A program made the position numbers and the translations under genes. A model generated the notes under the pieces. It did no database searches. It was not told the origin of the DNA and saw only the letters and a program-made list of their open reading frames with translations. A stretch of DNA of 64,000 bases. Source: Acanthopleura granulata (Eukaryota; Mollusca; Polyplacophora; Chitonida; Chitonidae). Below, piece after piece: positions 47,601-57,857 of this stretch. The DNA lies in assembly GCA_016165875.1 (NCBI GenBank), contig JABBOT010000002.1, positions 24,752,265-24,816,264 of the forward strand, given 5' to 3'. The first letter of the stretch is position 1; the number at the start of each line of letters is the position of its first letter.

Positions 47601-47969
47601 TTAGAACCTATAAGGAGAAACGCTTGAACAAGTATTAACATCGAACGAATGCGCGTCAGTCAATACTCGCCACAATTTATCCCCCATAGTTACCTTTCAC
47701 AACAAAGGGTGTACGTCTTTATCCATTTCACTGGCGCATGCTTTATACGAGCAATATACTATAATATATAGTAGATAGTTGCCCTAAAATGATGAGTCCA
47801 GTATATTTCACTCAGTTAAGACATTAGGCTACAAGAAGATACTGTTTGTATTTTGTTCAATTTTAATCGTCAATGCAGACAAATTAAAAGCTTAGGTGAA
47901 AGCAATAAAATGCGACAAAAAAAAATAATTACATGCTGCCGATCTTTTGGTCAAAACTGATTGTCCCAT
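34991..47969 (-). CDS. Gene D: complete six-SRCR-domain type I receptor with long tyrosine-rich tail
   Basis: Seventeen coding exons, all phase-compatible, predict 969 residues. In transcript order: 47969-47933, 47360-47304, 45447-45300, 44420-44224, 43774-43645, 43050-42884, 42361-42208, 41751-41576, 41361-41235, 40581-40400, 39141-38994, 38517-38345, 37756-37600, 37364-37180, 36704-36582, 36252-36155 and 35641-34991. The plan is signal peptide, six two-exon SRCR domains, one membrane helix, and about 259 cytoplasmic residues. Exon number and phases equal gene B, so the two are duplicates that diverged mainly in the tail. The tail is rich in tyrosine, proline and glycine, with 'PPAYHTL' and 'PPYGQL', candidate WW/SH2 or endocytic motifs. 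Exon 10 overlaps a donor-carrying minisatellite. Role in recognition or uptake is inferred from the family. Confidence 0.88.
36155..36252 (-). CDS. Gene D exon 16, cytoplasmic
   Basis: Acceptor gtttacag, donor gtaagt, phases 1 to 0, 98 bases. It encodes '[19 protein letters not shown]' and '[12 protein letters not shown]'. Phases equal the B and E exon at this position, but it is twice as long. Confidence 0.82.
36582..36704 (-). CDS. Gene D exon 15, transmembrane helix
   Basis: Acceptor ctctgcag, donor gtaagg, phases 1 to 1. '[20 protein letters not shown]' is followed by the basic cluster RRWSAARRD that stops transfer. Confidence 0.9.
37180..37364 (-). CDS. Gene D exon 14, SRCR6 second half
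   Basis: Acceptor ttttcag, donor gttaat, phases 2 to 1. '[20 protein letters not shown]' and '[11 protein letters not shown]' are strongly typical. Confidence 0.9.
37600..37756 (-). CDS. Gene D exon 13, SRCR6 first half
   Basis: Acceptor actgtag, donor gtgagt, phases 1 to 2. It shows '[20 protein letters not shown]', '[11 protein letters not shown]' and 'AKVVCRQ'. Confidence 0.9.
38345..38517 (-). CDS. Gene D exon 12, SRCR5 second half
   Basis: Acceptor gtttcag, donor gtaaca, phases 2 to 1. It shows '[18 protein letters not shown]' and terminal 'DLNIYCG'. Confidence 0.88.
38994..39141 (-). CDS. Gene D exon 11, SRCR5 first half
   Basis: Acceptor gtttcag, donor gtgagc, phases 1 to 2. It shows '[18 protein letters not shown]' and '[11 protein letters not shown]'. 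Confidence 0.88.
39779..40437. repeat. 60-bp donor-bearing minisatellite, 11 units
   Basis: Units start at 39779, 39839, 39899, 39959, 40019, 40078, 40138, 40198, 40258, 40318 and 40378; the fifth is 59 bases, the others 60. The last unit contains the 3' end of gene D exon 10 and its donor. On the coding strand each unit holds about 32 bases of exon end ('GVQLTCEPG') plus about 28 bases of intron start. Units 5-11 form one sequence type; units 1-4 are a diverged type with an in-frame TAG. Confidence 0.95.
40400..40581 (-). CDS. Gene D exon 10, SRCR4 second half, overlapping minisatellite
   Basis: Acceptor atttcag, first donor GAG|gtaggc, phases 2 to 1. It shows '[18 protein letters not shown]' and '[10 protein letters not shown]'. 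Five further identical GAG|gtaggc donors follow at 60-base steps in the same frame, so longer exon forms ending at 40340, 40280, 40220, 40160 or 40100 are possible. Confidence 0.85.
41235..41361 (-). CDS. Gene D exon 9, SRCR4 first half
   Basis: Acceptor tttatag, donor gtagcg, phases 1 to 2. '[20 protein letters not shown]' and '[11 protein letters not shown]' keep the shape, but the first-half WGTVC cysteine is absent (NRWVEVYNG). Confidence 0.85.
41576..41751 (-). CDS. Gene D exon 8, SRCR3 second half
   Basis: Acceptor ttttcag, donor gtatga, phases 2 to 1. It shows '[20 protein letters not shown]' and '[11 protein letters not shown]'. Confidence 0.9.
42208..42361 (-). CDS. Gene D exon 7, SRCR3 first half
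   Basis: Acceptor cttgcag, donor gtacgt, phases 1 to 2. It shows '[20 protein letters not shown]', then QWGTVC and '[11 protein letters not shown]'. A second, stronger-looking donor four bases on would retain an in-frame TAG. Confidence 0.9.
42640..42760. repeat. Possible tRNA-like SINE fragment
   Basis: On the minus strand 'gtagtttcgaatccggttct' resembles a pol III B box. The surrounding text does not match either SINE family here closely. In a gene D intron. Confidence 0.3.
42884..43050 (-). CDS. Gene D exon 6, SRCR2 second half
   Basis: Acceptor attgcag, donor gtgggc, phases 2 to 1. It shows '[18 protein letters not shown]' and 'VGRDVGVLC'. Confidence 0.88.
43645..43774 (-). CDS. Gene D exon 5, SRCR2 first half
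   Basis: Acceptor ctgcag, donor gtaatt, phases 1 to 2. It shows '[18 protein letters not shown]' and '[11 protein letters not shown]'. It is short, about eight residues fewer than SRCR3's first half. Confidence 0.87.
44224..44420 (-). CDS. Gene D exon 4, SRCR1 second half (divergent)
   Basis: Acceptor ttttag, donor gtaagt, phases 2 to 1. '[13 protein letters not shown]' and 'GISVLC' preserve cysteine order. Three N-glycosylation sequons (NETF, NETR, NETC) occur in this one exon. Confidence 0.82.
45136..45204. repeat. 17-bp tandem repeat x4
   Basis: Four copies of 'gcgatccatataaNNcg' lie about 100 bases past the donor of gene D exon 3 on the coding strand. Confidence 0.85.
45300..45447 (-). 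CDS. Gene D exon 3, SRCR1 first half (divergent)
   Basis: Acceptor gtttcag, donor gtttgc, phases 1 to 2. It shows '[18 protein letters not shown]' and '[11 protein letters not shown]'. It corresponds to gene B exon 3 in position and phase and also lacks the WGT core. Confidence 0.82.
46790..47250. repeat. Degenerate minisatellite of about 30 bp, split by a SINE
   Basis: Loosely repeated 'ggtgacctctggcactcaa'-type units at 46790-46930 resume at 47140-47250, after the SINE at 46971-47090. Confidence 0.55.
46971..47090 (-). mobile_element. SINE family 1, 5'-truncated
   Basis: Starts with repeated 'gatttgatt' tail units, then 'ggtgttttacgccgtactca' and 'gaccatccgcaggttgctga'. The tRNA-like head is missing. 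Confidence 0.8.
47304..47360 (-). CDS. Gene D exon 2, signal peptide core
   Basis: Acceptor gtttcag, donor gtaaga, phases 1 to 1. It encodes '[18 protein letters not shown]', a hydrophobic core with a plausible cleavage region. Matches gene B exon 2 in phase and role. Confidence 0.8.
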
Positions 47970-48011
47970 GATCTTTCAGTTGTGCCCAGAGGAGTAAGGA
48001 TGAGAGAGTTC
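47933..48011 (-). CDS. Gene D exon 1, 5' UTR end and start codon
   Basis: ATG at 47969 in the context aagatcATG, as in gene B. Twelve codons ([12 protein letters not shown]) and one base, then gtaatt; phase 1. The exon is preceded by a good acceptor (atttccgcag ending at 48012), which implies an upstream non-coding exon. Confidence 0.68.
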
Positions 48012-48115
48012 CTGCGGAAATAAAATTGAAATAATCTTTTAACAAATGTGTAAAGATGTTATATAATGAACTGATCAAAATTACTTCTTTTGGTACTCAA
48101 CGCAATAGACCTATA

Positions 48116-48385
48116 ATTTGATTTGATTTGATTGGTGTTCAACGCCGTACTCAAGAATTTTTCACTAACACAAGGGCGGCCTACATTACAGTGGGAGGAA
48201 ACCAGGCAGAGGCTGGGGAAAACCCACAATCATCCGCAGCTTGGTGGAGGAGCTCCTCGCGAACGATCAGAGAGGAAGCCAGCCTATAGGCTGGACTTGA
48301 ACTCTTAGGCACCGCATTGGTGAGAGGTACCTGGATCATCACGCTGCATTAGGGCGCTAACCCCGTCGTCCATGGTAGCTCCCGG
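48116..48385 (-). mobile_element. SINE family 1, near full length
   Basis: About 270 bases. On the minus strand it begins with a tRNA-like head (A-box-like 'ttagcgccctaatgcagc', B-box-like 'gagttcaagtccagc'), continues through the conserved body, and ends in an AATCAAATCAAAT tail. This and the next copy define the family. Confidence 0.9.
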
Positions 48386-48639
48386 AGTCAAATTAAGAAT
48401 TGCAATGATTGTACATCATAATGCATATGCACATATCACTATATATGGATGTATTTGCGAGCCCCGCAACCATTGGCTTTGTGGCTGCATTTAGATGGCG
48501 GACATTTTACTCACACAAAATTCCATGACCTTACGCCTAAAGGAATCAATGTTTCTGATTTCTGTTTGGATCTGTCATGTTCTCGGACTTTTTTCATATC
48601 ATTTTCCAAATGACAGCTATTACGTTACTTTCGCATGGG

Positions 48640-48890
48640 TATCGAGTGTTTTGATTTGATTGGCGGATAATACCAAAGACCAAAAAAATGGTGTTTGTTG
48701 CTGCCTCGCTTGGCGCCTCAGCATTGAGAGGTTAGAGCAAAGAAGCAGGGCTGGTCGGCCCGGTGTCAGCATAATGTGACTGGGTGGGGTGTCATGTCTC
48801 GTGTCTTCAGCATGATGCTCCAGTGACGGCAACACTTTGGCGGCACCATCGCCCTGCCACAAGAAGACACACTACATGTACACGCCAGAA
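48640..48890 (+). mobile_element. SINE family 2 copy
   Basis: Reverse orientation relative to the copies at 26030 and 27470: 'gttgctgcctcgcttggcg', 'cataatgtgactgggtgggg' and 'caccatcgccctgccacaag'. Confidence 0.7.
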
Positions 48891-48944
48891 GGACTCCTCG
48901 TCGTCATATGACTGATCCATTGTTAAGTACAACATTAAACCCGA

Positions 48945-49198
48945 CCATCCGTGGGGGCGGTGGTTAGCGCGCCAACGCGGCGTTATGATCCCGTGCCTTT
49001 CACCAATGCGGTCGCTGCGAGTTCAGATCATGCTGGCTTCCTCTCCGGTCGTACGTGCGAAGGTCAGCAATGCAGATGGCCGTGGGTTTTCCCCGGATTC
49101 TGCCCGGTTTCCTCCCACCATAATGTTGGCCGCCGTGGTATAAGTGAAATATTCTTGAGTACGGCGTGAAACACCAATCAAATAAGTAAATAACTAAA
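48945..49198 (+). mobile_element. SINE family 1, near full length
   Basis: Head 'ggtggttagcgcgccaacg' and 'gcgagttcagatcatgc', body 'ttctgcccggtttcctccca', then 'attcttgagtacggcgtgaa', and tail 'aatcaaataagtaaataact'. Opposite in orientation to the copy at 48116. Confidence 0.9.
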
Positions 49199-49318
49199 CC
49201 CCAAGCACGCACTCACTCAGTTTGATTGGTCGTAGCCTAACTTTCTCAGATGATTAATGTCTTTGACAAATGAGGTCGAATCCAGCTCTGGCAGTTTGGG
49301 CTGCGACTTTAATTAAGC

Positions 49319-49440
49319 CAAAACGTTTGGTACTTTAGTGCTTGATGAAGGTCGGTGGTTTACACGGGGCACACCTGTTTCCTCCAAATATAACAGCCGT
49401 CGTATACAGGTGAAAATCTTGAGCATAACATTTGATATGA
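49319..49440 (+). mobile_element. SINE-like fragment, related third type
   Basis: 'gaaggtcggtggtttacacg', 'cacctgtttcctccaaatat' and 'aaaatcttgagcataaca' resemble the family 1 body with a different head. A similar piece lies near 33968-34075. Confidence 0.45.
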
Positions 49441-49754
49441 AAGCATACATGCACATATAAATATCAGATACCCTGAGAGTCAACCCCATGTTTCAGCTAG
49501 TCTGTCTCTTCAATGCACGTAAATGTAATTCTACGTCAAGCAACGGCTTGATACTCAGCAAAGGATACAACATCCCCAAGAAGACAATCACATCTAGAAC
49601 GGTATTTTTGTTTTGTTTTGCTGGGGTTTTGGGGGGGGGGGGTTGGCTTTTGGTTTGTTTTTTTTATTGTTGTTTTCATTGTTTGTTTTCTTAGTTCTTT
49701 TGTTTTCTTTGTTCGTTTTGTTTTGTTTTGTTTATATATATATATATACGCTTG

Positions 49755-49870
49755 TTTGTATTTATTTATTTCATTGCTGTTTTACGCCACTCTCAAGAAT
49801 ATTTCATTTATACGACGGGCGTCAGCATTACGGCTGAAGAAAACCGGGCAAGGCCCGGAGGAATGCATAT
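49755..49870 (-). mobile_element. SINE family 1, 5'-truncated
   Basis: Tail 'tatttatttatttcattgct', then 'gttttacgccactctcaaga' and 'gaaaaccgggcaaggcccgg'. It is preceded by TTTTG and TA simple repeats at 49605-49750. Confidence 0.8.
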
Positions 49871-49904
49871 GTATATATACATGTATTTATATACGAAGGT
49901 ATAT

Positions 49905-50165
49905 GCAGGTTTAGCTTTTACGTCGTAATTAACATTGATTGAGCCACAGGACGAAGAGGAATCCTTAAAGTGTATATATATTTTGTATTCTTGTGGCAGG
50001 GCGAGTCTGTTGCTACTAGAACACCATGCCGAAGATACTAAACATGACTCCTCACCAAATCGACGGGCCGACCAGTCCTGTTTCCTTGCTCTAACTTCTC
50101 GGTGCTCAGCATCAAGCGACGCAGCAACAACTACCACTTTTAAAGTCTTTGGGGTGATCGGACAC
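49905..50165 (-). mobile_element. SINE family 2 copy
   Basis: 'ttcttgtggcagggcgagtc', 'ggccgaccagtcctgtttcc' and 'ctaccacttttaaagtcttt'. Same orientation as the copies at 26030 and 27470. Confidence 0.7.
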
Positions 50166-53100
50166 GGGGTTGACATTGAGAACGGTACAATACTGGTACA
50201 ATTTCACTTTGCTCTCTTAAACAATATTTGCAATTTTGTCACGTTACAGTTATTGAAGTGTACAGGGGACATTCTAAGAGGTGGGCATATGCGTGTCCGA
50301 CAGCAGATGTAGGCCAATCCCGCCTGTGGCTAACTCGTGCCCCTGTTCAATGACGTGATTTTATGATGTAACATGATTGCAGCTGTCAATCACTGGGGTT
50401 CAGTGGCCCTCTAGATACAAATGGAAGCAAGTCCTTTAAGCAGTAGGCCTACATTGTAAATTTCGATAAATTATAAACACTTTTACACATCAAATATTAA
50501 ACATTTGGAGATTATAGCATTATAATGTAGGCCTTTATACATGTTTAGACACTTATGCATATATTTATTAAACATGCTTATTCAACGCGCTTATTTGGAG
50601 TTTAATCACGAATTAAGCGCGTTGGGTGTTGGTTATTTCACAGTGTACCGACTACCACCTTACATAACAATAGCAGTGACTTCAACGAACGTCACAAGTG
50701 ATCATGAATAATCATAACTGGCATTGTTATTTCATCAGGTCGAGGGCGAGCTGATTCACATGGTTTATAAGGTTTGTTGATCTCTGTAGCAGACTGGAGA
50801 ACCTCACTAACAAATCCTTTATAACACTCTCCTATAAAGTCATAGGTGCCTCACTTTACACCAAAAAGTCCCATTTTCCTACAGATTTTCATGAGAGGAT
50901 GTAAAACATTAGTAAAGGAATCACATTTATAGAACTTTCTGATTGTACTCTGATGGTGTTTACCCAAATCGAACATCAGCACGCGGGTTTTGAAGGTCTG
51001 AGGCAGTTGTTATGGAATGGCGTAATCTCATTCGTGCTAAGGCGTTCCAGTTAGTCACACCTGCTCCGAAATTATAATACTAACTCTGACAGATTAGCCG
51101 ACCTCCTAGACATCTTGTTGTCATTTATGTTCTTTATAATATTGTCCAAGGAGTACATATGAACTATTTTCACTCACTATATTAGACGCAATACATAAAT
51201 GTCATGTTTAAAAAATTCTACAAATGATCTCTTGGAAACATGAGAAATTTGGTAATTTATATTAATATCTATCATGTTTCTCTTGCCCCATTTATGATTT
51301 TCTTCGGACAAATATGTCAGAAATAAAATAATTGGAAGCATTCAAACATTTAAACGTGTTTTAGCGCATAGATAAGCGAAATGAAAAGAGTTTGAGTAAA
51401 GTAGTTGCGAAATGTATTATTTTCAAGTATCTTGTCCATTTCTAGCTTTGTTTAGTTCTCTTATATGCTGCTGAAATTGTGTAATTGTGAGCACAGGGGA
51501 AGTGTATTATCAGTCACAACAATATTCAACTGATTTCTTACAGCGCCTCGCACTTCCGTTATATATCTTCGCCCGGCATCCCGATGGTGCTGTGTTGGGG
51601 CAACCATCTAGACGCCTGGTTAGACTGCAGTATAATGATATTGAAATCTGAAAGTTATGTACTATACACCGCTATAAGCAACATCCCTTCCCGGGATACA
51701 GGTATATGAGGATTTGTGGTAAGCCTTTCAACGGAAAAACGCCAATACCACAAGAAAAAAGTTATGATCATTTATATATATATACACTGCTACTCTCTTC
51801 CCCCGAAGAGAGGTGACGAGATGCTACAACAATATGCCTGTGCAGTGTTGTATAGTAGTTTATGGTGGTTACGCTTGGTTTGTGGCCCACCTGTTTGTAA
51901 AATATGTACACCTGGTTTTCCGCACTGATGAGTCACGATATGTTATATAGAGGTCTACAACATAACACTTAAACCTCTTCTGACGCACTAGTGTGACCAT
52001 CTTAGCGTATAGTCTACATTGTGAAATATATTGCCCTTCATTAACCGACAGTACTTCAAGAAGTATCAATTCTATTCCGCCCTCTTGCATACAGAAACCC
52101 TACAGTACAGGCCTATTTTCTACTAAAACACTGCATGGCAAAGGGTTTTCATTTATAAATAAACTCACAAATCTTTGGGAAAACTTTGTGATCCTCCCAG
52201 CAGACTGTAAACCTCAGTGCCAGAAAGAAGGTTCATACACACAGATATACACTTAACTCAGCCTATCCGCACATACTATTAGCCTATCGTCACATATTAC
52301 AGGCATTCTTCATAGCATCATATAGGCCTGCAATGTATTACAACGAAAAATATATAGACCAGTTTCGACGAGTAATTCACCATGTCCATCACCGATAGAG
52401 GAAATTAAATACTCCGTGGGGATGGGGTGTGTCTTGATAATAACTCCCACTTTTTTGGTAACAATACTGGGTACGGAAGAATGATCCGCACAGTTACATA
52501 TACAAGTCTGATGTTTGTCTATTTCTATTACAGAATTTCGTCAGTTGCTCTCAGAACATAAACTTGTAGGCCTACATCTTGTGTTGCGTGGCTTTGATCC
52601 TCACTCATGTTCAGGTGAATAGGTCGATTGTCTGCCTCGGTAGCTACTACATAAGCCTATCCACACCCTTGCAGTTAGGGTTAACGTTATAGCCTACATG
52701 TATGACCTCACAACAGGTACATAGGTCATGGTGAGAGCCCCACTCACCTTAACAACCCGGTAATTTGCTTCCATGTTACTCAATGATCAGCGGTGACAAA
52801 GACAAACTCATGTCCACATATACCGACAAAGCCGACACAAATACTACTGACAGGTTTCAAAACAAATCACGGCAATCAAATAGGCCCATATAAACCCCCC
52901 AGAAAACAACATTTCTTCTGTGTCACTATCAGCCTGGACTGATTATGACTCATGAGTTATAGACGTTATTTGAGCTGTAAATACCTGTCCGTTACATCTC
53001 CTGGAAACTATGACATGGACAGAAGCAAGCAAATGTAGATTTGCGTCATCTGTATATTCGGACAGTATTACTGGCCATTTTTCTCGGCACATCTCTAATC

Positions 53101-55373
53101 AAAATAAACTAACAGCTATCGATTCTCAGCTAGACACCCAATTACAGGAACAAAGTACAACTCAGGTGCGCCATGTAAATTTGGCTACCTTTGACAGTGC
53201 CGATCTTCCACAGTGTCACACGAAATTATCAGCCATATTTGAAATAAGCTGAGTTTCTTACCAGCGCGAATATGACTGCCCTATCCACTCTTCTCTTGTC
53301 CATTCCCTAGATGTCTCACCTGTGCCGCCATTTTAAACATTGACCCAGATACCTGAACCATATAGCCGCGAGGCTCCACACGGTGAAAACGGATGTGACA
53401 GAGGTCTTTATATGACCTAACTTCTAAATGGGATTATCTTTAACACGGTTTTGAATGTCAGACTTTATTTCATATCTTATAGGAAATATATGTAAATAAG
53501 ATTCGATGATGTAACACAAACAACCCTTCTGTCATGTTTGTTTTGATCTTTTTATACCTTTATGAACTACGGACACCTAATGCACAATTGATTCCTTAGT
53601 ATTCGTATGTGAAGTGATACCCTGACGAATTTGCAAAAATGGTAACTAAAGATTCTATTTCATTAAATTTTAAATACATGGTGCATAAAAGATGCATGGA
53701 TTCAACCATCGGTCGTTGTTCTTTTGGTGTCAGTAAGTAGATACATGTATTCACTTTCCAATGAGGGCTCATGCAGTTTACCAATTAGCAGAAGATTTAT
53801 ATGTACATGTGATCTTTCATTCAATCCATTCCAGTGCTATTCGCCTTGTCACATGGCTGTCGGAAGCATCACACTTCTGTTACATACCGGTGTAATCAAG
53901 AAAAAAAATGTTAATGATTATGAACATGAATTATAGCCTTTCCAGGGAAGTTTCAAGTTTAAAAGCTCATAACAATTACTACAATTTAATTAGCCTTTTA
54001 ACTTTTGGTTGTTAAAAATGACTTGGAATATCTAATGAATTGGCAGTGGAATCTGCCCTCATGTTAAAATTTACAAACATGTTTTTTGTTGGGGGGGGGG
54101 GGAATATAATGTCATCAGATAAAACTGCCAGCTATAATATTTAATCACATACGATACAACAGAAAGAGATAAAAGAATATTTATTTAGTTCACATGCCAC
54201 TCTGATGTACAAAATATACATGTACCCATTAAGGGAGATCGTGGGATATTAAATGAGTGTAAAGTTCTCTTAGAAACAAGAAACCACAGAATCACAATCA
54301 GTAGTCTATCAGAGCACATACATTAGCATAACCATGTCAAGAGTCATCAGACACGGCGTAAGCCAGTTGTGATTTCAGGAAGGATTTAATACAGGTCATT
54401 CATAATAAATGAACAGTACCTCTGTATCCTAATTCTTCTCATTTTTGGACAGTTATTGGTAGCACTGACAGCAAAAGATTTCACAGTTTTTGTGGAAAAG
54501 TAAAATATGGATAAATTGTTCATCAGATGGACTATCCATGTCAGACAAAAGAAATTGTCCATATCTGTTACATGTATGGTGGTTAAATTTAAAAAGAGCA
54601 GACAAAATGTTACAAAAATTAGAAGAATTAGGGTATTGTTTGCAGAGGGACTTAATACCAGAGCACTTGAATGATGTCACTTTCAACAAAACTTTGTACA
54701 TGTAGGCCTACATGGAAATTTTCATTTCAATGTAAATTTTGAGAATATAATTATAATAATTAATAATAATTATAACAAAATATAGTAATCACTGTTTGTC
54801 TCCATAATTATTTTAACATGGCTGTAATGCTGCCTGTATTTGTTTTTAAATGACTTCCAAGTAATATTCACAAAGAGATTTCAATAGGCATGTAACTCCT
54901 AACAGTAGATCAAAATACAAATATCTGCTTCTTTTACCATAATTTGTAAAATCATTCGTACTAACTACCAACAGTTAATTTCATTAGTTACACATCAAAT
55001 CACAAGATCTACACACTGGTCCCCTTTATTGCAAAGAAAATGTAAGTGTAATACTTTTTCTAATTCATAGAATGCAAAACTCCATAAACTTGCCTATTTA
55101 TTCAAAAAGAAATCGCATGCTGGATATGAGCAGAAGTCTGTTTTATTATGGCAGAGCCCTAAGCAATTAAAAAATAAGTTCTACGCAATAATCTGGGATT
55201 CAGAGAGATGTCTATCTTAATATCAGCAATAATTAAGCCTACACTCCCATCTCTGTGAGTTGACTGTATTGATTCTTTTTTTTTATAACAGACTTTCTTA
55301 ACTCTGAAGTGAATCTATAAAGAGATAATATGACTGTAAATTTCTTTTTCCTTCCAGGTAACGTTATATTCAC
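50166..55373. other. D/E intergenic region, no gene recognised
   Basis: AT-rich sequence upstream of gene D and downstream of gene E. A candidate non-coding first exon of gene D may end at 52755 (donor ttaag|gtgagt on the minus strand). TTTATT at 54180-54185 could be a gene E polyadenylation signal on the minus strand. A G-run lies near 54090. No SRCR or other domain was seen. Confidence 0.4.
52755..52781 (-). other. Candidate 5' non-coding exon end of gene D, with upstream ORF
   Basis: On the minus strand an ATG is followed by nine codons and a strong gtgagt donor. Joined to the acceptor at 48012 it would give a 20-codon upstream ORF ending before the real start. Speculative. Confidence 0.22.
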
Positions 55374-55475
55374 TTATTTATATGATCTGTACTCTGTACT
55401 CAAGAATATTTCACTTACATGACAGTGGTCAGCACTACTAAGAGAGGAGCCCAGGGGAAACCAACAACCCACCAT
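55374..55475 (-). mobile_element. SINE family 1 fragment
   Basis: 'tctgtactcaagaatatttc', 'acatgacagtggtcagcact' and 'aggggaaaccaacaaccca', then loss of similarity. Confidence 0.7.
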
Positions 55476-57767
55476 GACCTGAGACCTTTAAGGTTATACC
55501 GAATCAAAACTTTAAAATAATTTGAAACATGACATTGTCAGAAAGAGGGCTTAAAGTATAGCCGATCACACAAACATAACACTTGTCCCATTAGCACTTG
55601 TGAAAAGTTTCACTCATATCCAAAACAAGCACTAAAGATATGGTTTAAAGATACATGGTCACCCAAAATTTGAATTTTTAAACAAATTCTGATTGCAATG
55701 TCTTAATGAAGTTTTAGAGTTCCTTCATAAACTAAATCAGTCACGTTGAAATAAAAAATATTCATTGAATATGTAGCTGGTATGAGTGAGGACAAGTTCT
55801 GTCGTTATTCAAATTCAACACAAAGAGGGCAGGCCATGTTTGATTTTATAACCCAACAGCGACGACATTTGTACCCACCTATCAAACAGATCAGTTTTGC
55901 GACAACTGACCACAAATGCAACTCTGGACTTGCTTGTCAACCTGCTTAGCTCTCTTTAACGCCTCTTTTTGGCCGATCCTGTTACGAGCGAGCCATAAGT
56001 ATGAAGTTTACCAAGCACTGTGCACATGCTCCAGTTCCACTGAACTGACAGCCCCGACATGCCCTAATTTTAATATTCTGGCAGACTTTTCAGTCTTCAG
56101 TAATTTGTTATGTTTAAACATTCACTTAACCTACAATACTGGGAGTGGGATTAACGAAAAGCTTGTAACTTTTACTTCTTGAGAAAAATACTTACTACTC
56201 ATGTCATTCTGTAATAATGCCAAAATACCTAAAATACCATGTCCCTTTAATTGAAGCTCAGATAAAATACTGAAGTTTGTACAAAGCAAAGTCTTTCTTG
56301 TATTAAAAGTTGTCTTATATACCAACACCGACAAAAAATAACTAAGCATAACAATAACGAATGAATAGAAAACAAAACAAACATATTATGTCAGTAGATA
56401 TGTGTAACTATAATAATACCTATACCTGAAGAACAATGATTGTCTTACTAATGGTAACCTAGATGTTATGTTCCAAAAAAGTACAGTAACCTAATGAACT
56501 GGAATGTAAATGTATTTACCTCTACTGGCATATGAGAAAAAAAATCATTTTGACTACATACACACATTGTGACGGCAGGTTCAAACAATAAGAGCTCTGT
56601 TCACACTGGAGAATGCTTGGCTTTATGAACATATACATGTATTCATGCGTGAACGCAGAGTGCACCTGTAGCCAGCAGTCACTGGACATCATGCTGGAGT
56701 CATAACAAGCTAAAACCTCTACACACAATGATCCACACAGAGACAGAGGAGCCATGGTGTTGGCATTGTTATTACATGTACACAAGACACTACAGGACTC
56801 CAAACACAGCTAGGTTTCCAGTTAAAAGCCATTAATGTTAACCAGAGTCTCTGACGAGACAGTAGCTCTACTAGTTGAGACAAAATTATCACGGAGTCAA
56901 TAACAAAATTATGTATCTATTTCAGGCAATGAACATTCAATATTGAAAATCAATACTGATACTATGAAATATTTATCTTGATTCTCTTGTAACAGTGGTA
57001 ACATTTTGAAAGACATGTTAAAATCTAACAAATTAGGAAAGCCCTAATAAGAAAGCTTGAAATTAAATTTCTTCAACTTCACTCCAGCAGTTTAGCTGAC
57101 ATCTTGCAGACTAGCAGATGCCGATCAAAACTGCCTAAAACAGCCAATTCTTTTGAAAGTATTGCTTTCGTACTATGTGCAATCTACCGGATTGAGTCAT
57201 CAGAATAACATTTACAGGAACATTTTTGAATGGATATTTTAAGAAACTTTAAGCACCATATATGAGGAAGTAACAGCAAGAAATTTATAAACCTGAAATA
57301 TAGTCCAATCTTTAAACATTTTAATTAATTGTGAATTTAAGAGGGTGGTCCTTTTCTCTGCCCAGTCCCACCTGTTTGCGATACATACATCAACACGACA
57401 AGAATACGACTAAGCACCAGAAAATGAAACAAAAAGATGAAACCTCTAGCAGGTCTAGAAAAAGACAAATACTGGACTTGAGCTACATGCAATAACAAAT
57501 TTCCATATTATAATCCCACGTATGCCCACAAGTACATGTAAATCTACTTTAGGGACATAAATATCGATTCCTGCCATATCACTTGTATAAAACTCATATG
57601 TGAAACAGATCACAATATATAATATTATATATATATATATATATAATAATCAATATAACAATGATTAAAATAACACTGAAGACTCTGAACAGAAGTTAAA
57701 CTGCTAGCAGTCTGGGAATGTTCGGATGTCAGAGGGATGCTGTTAACTTGTACTGTGTGATGCTGCA
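55476..57767. other. Gene E 3' flank, likely includes its 3' UTR
   Basis: No coding exon recognised. A TA-rich microsatellite lies at 57617-57650. A long 3' UTR reaching toward 54.2 kb is possible but untested. Confidence 0.35.
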
Positions 57768-57857
57768 TCAGCATTTAACTACTGTATCGTAATCTGGTGG
57801 TAGCGAATCATACGCAGGAGGTGGATCATCCAAGACTGGTGGAGGGACATTCAATTC
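57768..57857 (-). CDS. Gene E last exon, C-terminal tail and stop
   Basis: Acceptor cttggcag, phase 0, 29 codons then TGA. 'DDPPPAYDSLPPDYDTVVKC' holds PPAY and PPDY, which fit the PPxY consensus for WW domains of Nedd4-type ubiquitin ligases, and YDSL/YDTV, which fit YxxL-type signalling or sorting motifs. Confidence 0.87.
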   Translation of the reverse strand, partial: ELNVPPPVLDDPPPAYDSLPPDYDTVVKC

